From Mycobacterium sp. E2733 (GTDB lineage Bacteria; Actinomycetota; Actinomycetes; Mycobacteriales; Mycobacteriaceae), in NCBI RefSeq assembly GCF_001667585.1, contig NZ_LZJZ01000068.1, positions 1 through 64,000 of the forward strand: a stretch of DNA of 64,000 nt. Direction: 5' to 3'. The translations under genes were made by a program, and so were the position numbers. Of the stretch, positions 61,339-64,000 are shown one piece after another (within the stretch, counting starts at the first letter, position 1; the number at the start of each line of letters is the position of its first letter). The notes below the pieces were generated by a model. The model worked only from the letters and a program-made list of their open reading frames with translations. It searched no databases and had not been told where the DNA came from.

Positions 61339-64000
61339 ATTTGCTTCGCCCACCGCGCGATCGTCGACCACTCGTATTTGCCCGAGCGGACATCCTTGCG
61401 GAATTGAGCCAGGTCTCTCCAGCCGGGGAATAGGTCGGCCAGTGGAGCCGCGCACAGCACGATTCCGTCATCCAGGTCGGGCTCCCAACCCAACGCCGCG
61501 ATTCGGTCCGCCTCCTCGCGGAAGCGGCGAAGTTCTTCGGCCAGGGTGCGTTCAGCGTCGAGGGCCCTATCTAGGGCGCTGGCGCCGCGGATGCCTCCGC
61601 CGCCAGCGCGTTCGCGTTCGAGACGAGCGATCTCGGTTGCGGCATGGCCCTCGCGGCGCAGCACTTCCGACGCAACCGCATACAGCGATTCTCTGGAGAA
61701 CGTCGGGGCGTAAATCCATACCCCCCACCTGGCGGATGGGACGGTAAGCGGCCAGTAGACAGGCGCTTTGCGCCGAGACGTTGTGTACTGGGCCAGGTGA
61801 TTCTTGAAGAAGTCGCGGCGTAGATAGTCGCGAAGCGAGGACCTACCCAGAATTCTCGACAGTTCAGCCGCCAACGACCCAGCGTCATTGCAAACTTCTT
61901 CGAGAACGGCCTCGATCCGGGAGAGCAGGTCCCACTTGTGTCCTGGCTCGTCCACCAAGATTCGGCTCGGTGGAAGCTGCAGTGGGTAGCCAGCCGGAGC
62001 CTCCCGCGCCGGGAAGCCATCATGCCCGACGAGCATGCCCGGAGCGCACGGCTTAACGCAGTCGAATGGGTCGCCCAACGCTGTGTTGCTCTTCGCGGCA
62101 CGGAGATCCCAGCGTCCGAACGCACATCCAACAAGGTAAGAAATTAGCTGTCGCGCCGATTTGGAAGGTTCTTCCGGCGGAAGGTATTTGGCTTCCCCTA
62201 GCGCAGAGAGGATCACCGATGGGTGACGCTGAAGGATGCGCGCTATCAGTTCAATGCGTCGATCGGCGGCAAAAGATTTCGCCACAACCGACCGCGAGCC
62301 GCCACAGCGGCTCACCGCTTCTTTGACTAGTTCGGACATCGGAAGGCTCACCAGCCGGGTCACGTCAGCCCGTCCGTCGGGGTCTAGGTCAGTGCGCGGG
62401 TAAATCGCTGCACTGACCGGTGATTCCTCGTCGAGGAATTCGGCGCTGTCGTCAGTGATGCGTAGGCTCGATGCAATGATTGAATCAATATCGTGTGCTG
62501 CCTCGACAGCCTGGACAATGTCGGACGACGTTTTGGCTAACGGCTCGTGGAGGGCGTTCTCAAACGAAGAGTTGACGGCGTCGATGGCGCTCGGGGCAAC
62601 GAAGGAGCGGGTTGTTTCGTCCGATCGGTCTTGGGCCCGACGCAGTCGTACAAGCTGAAGACACAGCTCGCCGAGCTTCCTGGCCGTCGGTTCATCGAGA
62701 TCGCTCGGCCACGGAATCCGTTGTACGACACCGACATAATAGTGCGGACTACCGACACCGCGTGACTCCTCGCGGCCGCTGACCATTAGGTCAGCGAGGG
62801 CTCGGGCTAGCCTAGAGTTGAGCCAAGCGAGGCACACCAGCGGATCGCCGAACGGGAACAGTCCCATGCCCACATGGGAGAACACGCATCCCCTTGGCAG
62901 GATTCGCGGTGCGAGAGTCGTCGCACGATCGGGCCAGGTCAAGCCTGGTCGGAAGAAATACTGCAGGTTCTGAGGTCTCGAGCCGGGGTATTCCCGGATG
63001 CGCTTCCCGTCACTCTCCCAGTCAATGACAAGATTGATATCGGCCCAATACGGGCTGTACTCTCCACCTTTCGCAAGGGGCGCCCAACGCCTCACCTGAG
63101 TCTCTTCCCGCGATGTCGCGATCCGGCTCGGTTGTATCTCCCAGATCGCTCGCACGAATCGGAAGTCGTCACCTGAGGCTAATCCCTGCCTTGCCTCCGC
63201 TCCGGCACCCTCCAGTGCGGGAAGCTTTTTGAACAATCGGCGGATTGAGTCAGTCATCCAGTAGGGAAATGGCTTCGATGGTATGGCCGCAAAATCGCGC
63301 AGCCCGACTCGGTACACCCGCGGATCATCCTGCCCCGCGGTGACCGCGGCCATAACCGACTTGAGGGCATTCTCCCGGTCTCTGTCCCGCAAGAGTCGGA
63401 TGAAAGTCGCTATGTCCTCAGGCTTTGTGGACTCCGCTCCGATCACATAGGCGGCCGCCTCAACCATCGCTTGTTCCATCACCCCGTACCCGAGATCGGC
63501 TAGAACCAGAAGACGATGCGTGAGCAGCACCTCTTCGCGCCAAGACTCGAAGGTGATCTGAAACATGCCGGCTCGAGACGTGATGGCTCCGGTCCGGCCG
63601 GATTGGTTACACAGTTCAAGACCGCGCCCCACAAAGGCAGCCAAGAGGTTGTAGTCCCGCGTGGGAATCCAGGGGTAGGCGGCTCGGAGATATGGCTTGG
63701 ATTCAGCCACGGGCTCGCCGAAGGGCGGATTCATCAACACGGCGTCGTACCGGTGGCGCATCGCCTCGACGAATCGGATGGCGTCCTGGGATTCCGCGGC
63801 GAACAACCGATCTGCCGGCGCGGAGGCGGCGTTATCGGCGATGCGCTGAAGCAGGTCCAATACCTCAGTTTCGGTCTGCTCAAAGATGTCGCGGCCTGCC
63901 CCTGTTGCCCCGAAGAGCGTTGTCGGGTCATCGGATGCCGCTGGTATCCGAGACCGAATCTCGCTGGCGATTAGTTCATCCGCCTTGAGCAGAGACCCCA
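61335..64000 (-). CDS. pglX: PglX, BREX adenine methyltransferase (partial, 5' end beyond window)
   Basis: The last 888 or so codons are visible; the frame stays open to the window edge, so the gene starts outside. The catalytic motif IV lies in YDAVLMNPPFGEPV, followed by a target-recognition part (VFSHVGMGLFPFGDPLVCLA, SPHYYVGVVQRIPWP) and a charged C-terminus. Motif I is presumably beyond the edge. PglX marks host DNA for BREX. It is the first visible gene of the pglX-pglZ-brxL operon; brxC and others would be expected further right. Confidence 0.88.
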   Translation of the reverse strand, partial: GSLLKADELIASEIRSRIPAASDDPTTLFGATGAGRDIFEQTETEVLDLLQRIADNAASAPADRLFAAESQDAIRFVEAMRHRYDAVLMNPPFGEPVAESKPYLRAAYPWIPTRDYNLLAAFVGRGLELCNQSGRTGAITSRAGMFQITFESWREEVLLTHRLLVLADLGYGVMEQAMVEAAAYVIGAESTKPEDIATFIRLLRDRDRENALKSVMAAVTAGQDDPRVYRVGLRDFAAIPSKPFPYWMTDSIRRLFKKLPALEGAGAEARQGLASGDDFRFVRAIWEIQPSRIATSREETQVRRWAPLAKGGEYSPYWADINLVIDWESDGKRIREYPGSRPQNLQYFFRPGLTWPDRATTLAPRILPRGCVFSHVGMGLFPFGDPLVCLAWLNSRLARALADLMVSGREESRGVGSPHYYVGVVQRIPWPSDLDEPTARKLGELCLQLVRLRRAQDRSDETTRSFVAPSAIDAVNSSFENALHEPLAKTSSDIVQAVEAAHDIDSIIASSLRITDDSAEFLDEESPVSAAIYPRTDLDPDGRADVTRLVSLPMSELVKEAVSRCGGSRSVVAKSFAADRRIELIARILQRHPSVILSALGEAKYLPPEEPSKSARQLISYLVGCAFGRWDLRAAKSNTALGDPFDCVKPCAPGMLVGHDGFPAREAPAGYPLQLPPSRILVDEPGHKWDLLSRIEAVLEEVCNDAGSLAAELSRILGRSSLRDYLRRDFFKNHLAQYTTSRRKAPVYWPLTVPSARWGVWIYAPTFSRESLYAVASEVLRREGHAATEIARLERERAGGGGIRGASALDRALDAERTLAEELRRFREEADRIAALGWEPDLDDGIVLCAAPLADLFPGWRDLAQFRKDVRSGKYEWSTIARWAKQI

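Overview
The window reads as a high-GC actinobacterial chromosome, most likely a Mycobacterium. The left flank holds a dCTP deaminase gene (dcd), an exported protein of the Rv0320 type next to it, a tRNA-Gly(CCC), and three tandem mycobacterial DUF7159-type genes with Pro/Gly-rich tails. This flank looks like core genome. Everything right of the tRNA looks like accessory DNA, apparently stacked integrative elements full of defence-type genes.

Element 1 (about 6.39-41.58 kb) is bounded by a 47-bp direct repeat of the tRNA-Gly 3' half (6393-6439 and 41533-41579). Its left part is a mobility and replication module: tyrosine integrase, small Cys-rich protein, serine recombinase, zinc-ribbon protein, HGG-motif protein, primase-polymerase/ATPase, an excisionase-like protein and two small genes. 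A repeat-rich region at 12.47-12.59 kb is a candidate origin. The central cargo (17.0-31.2 kb) is two convergent operons. The plus-strand one encodes a MORC-like GHKL ATPase and a DruA-like (DUF4338) protein. The minus-strand one encodes a large DruH-like protein, an unknown protein, an SF2 helicase and a DUF1998 protein (together resembling a DruE split in two), and a Cas4/RecB-like nuclease. This resembles Druantia but mixes type I and type III hallmarks and adds new parts. A helix-turn-helix regulator at 31.8 kb has two matching operator-like sites (TATCCC-N6-GGTATA). To its right is a second DruH-like paralogue, then a frameshifted gene, a compact SF2/SNF2-like helicase translationally coupled to a CBS-HEPN protein, and a separate HEPN protein near the right att site.

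Element 2 starts at the 41.58 kb junction. It carries a PRTase-like protein with an MBL-fold hydrolase, a patatin-like phospholipase, and a second integrase/HGG-protein/primase-polymerase module in the same order as element 1. Its primase-polymerase has lost its N-terminus to stop codons, so this module looks decayed. Next come a GmrSD-like (DUF262/DUF1524) restriction enzyme, a divergent DUF4268/PD-(D/E)XK-like protein, and a BREX operon (pglX, pglZ, brxL) running off the right edge. The BrxL homologue ends in an AlbA_2/Schlafen-type domain where the Lon-like protease domain would normally be.

Functional names rest on motif recognition by eye, not on searches. The strongest novelty candidates are the composite Druantia-like locus, the DruH-paralogue/helicase/CBS-HEPN cluster, the BrxL-AlbA_2 fusion, and the PRTase/MBL pair.
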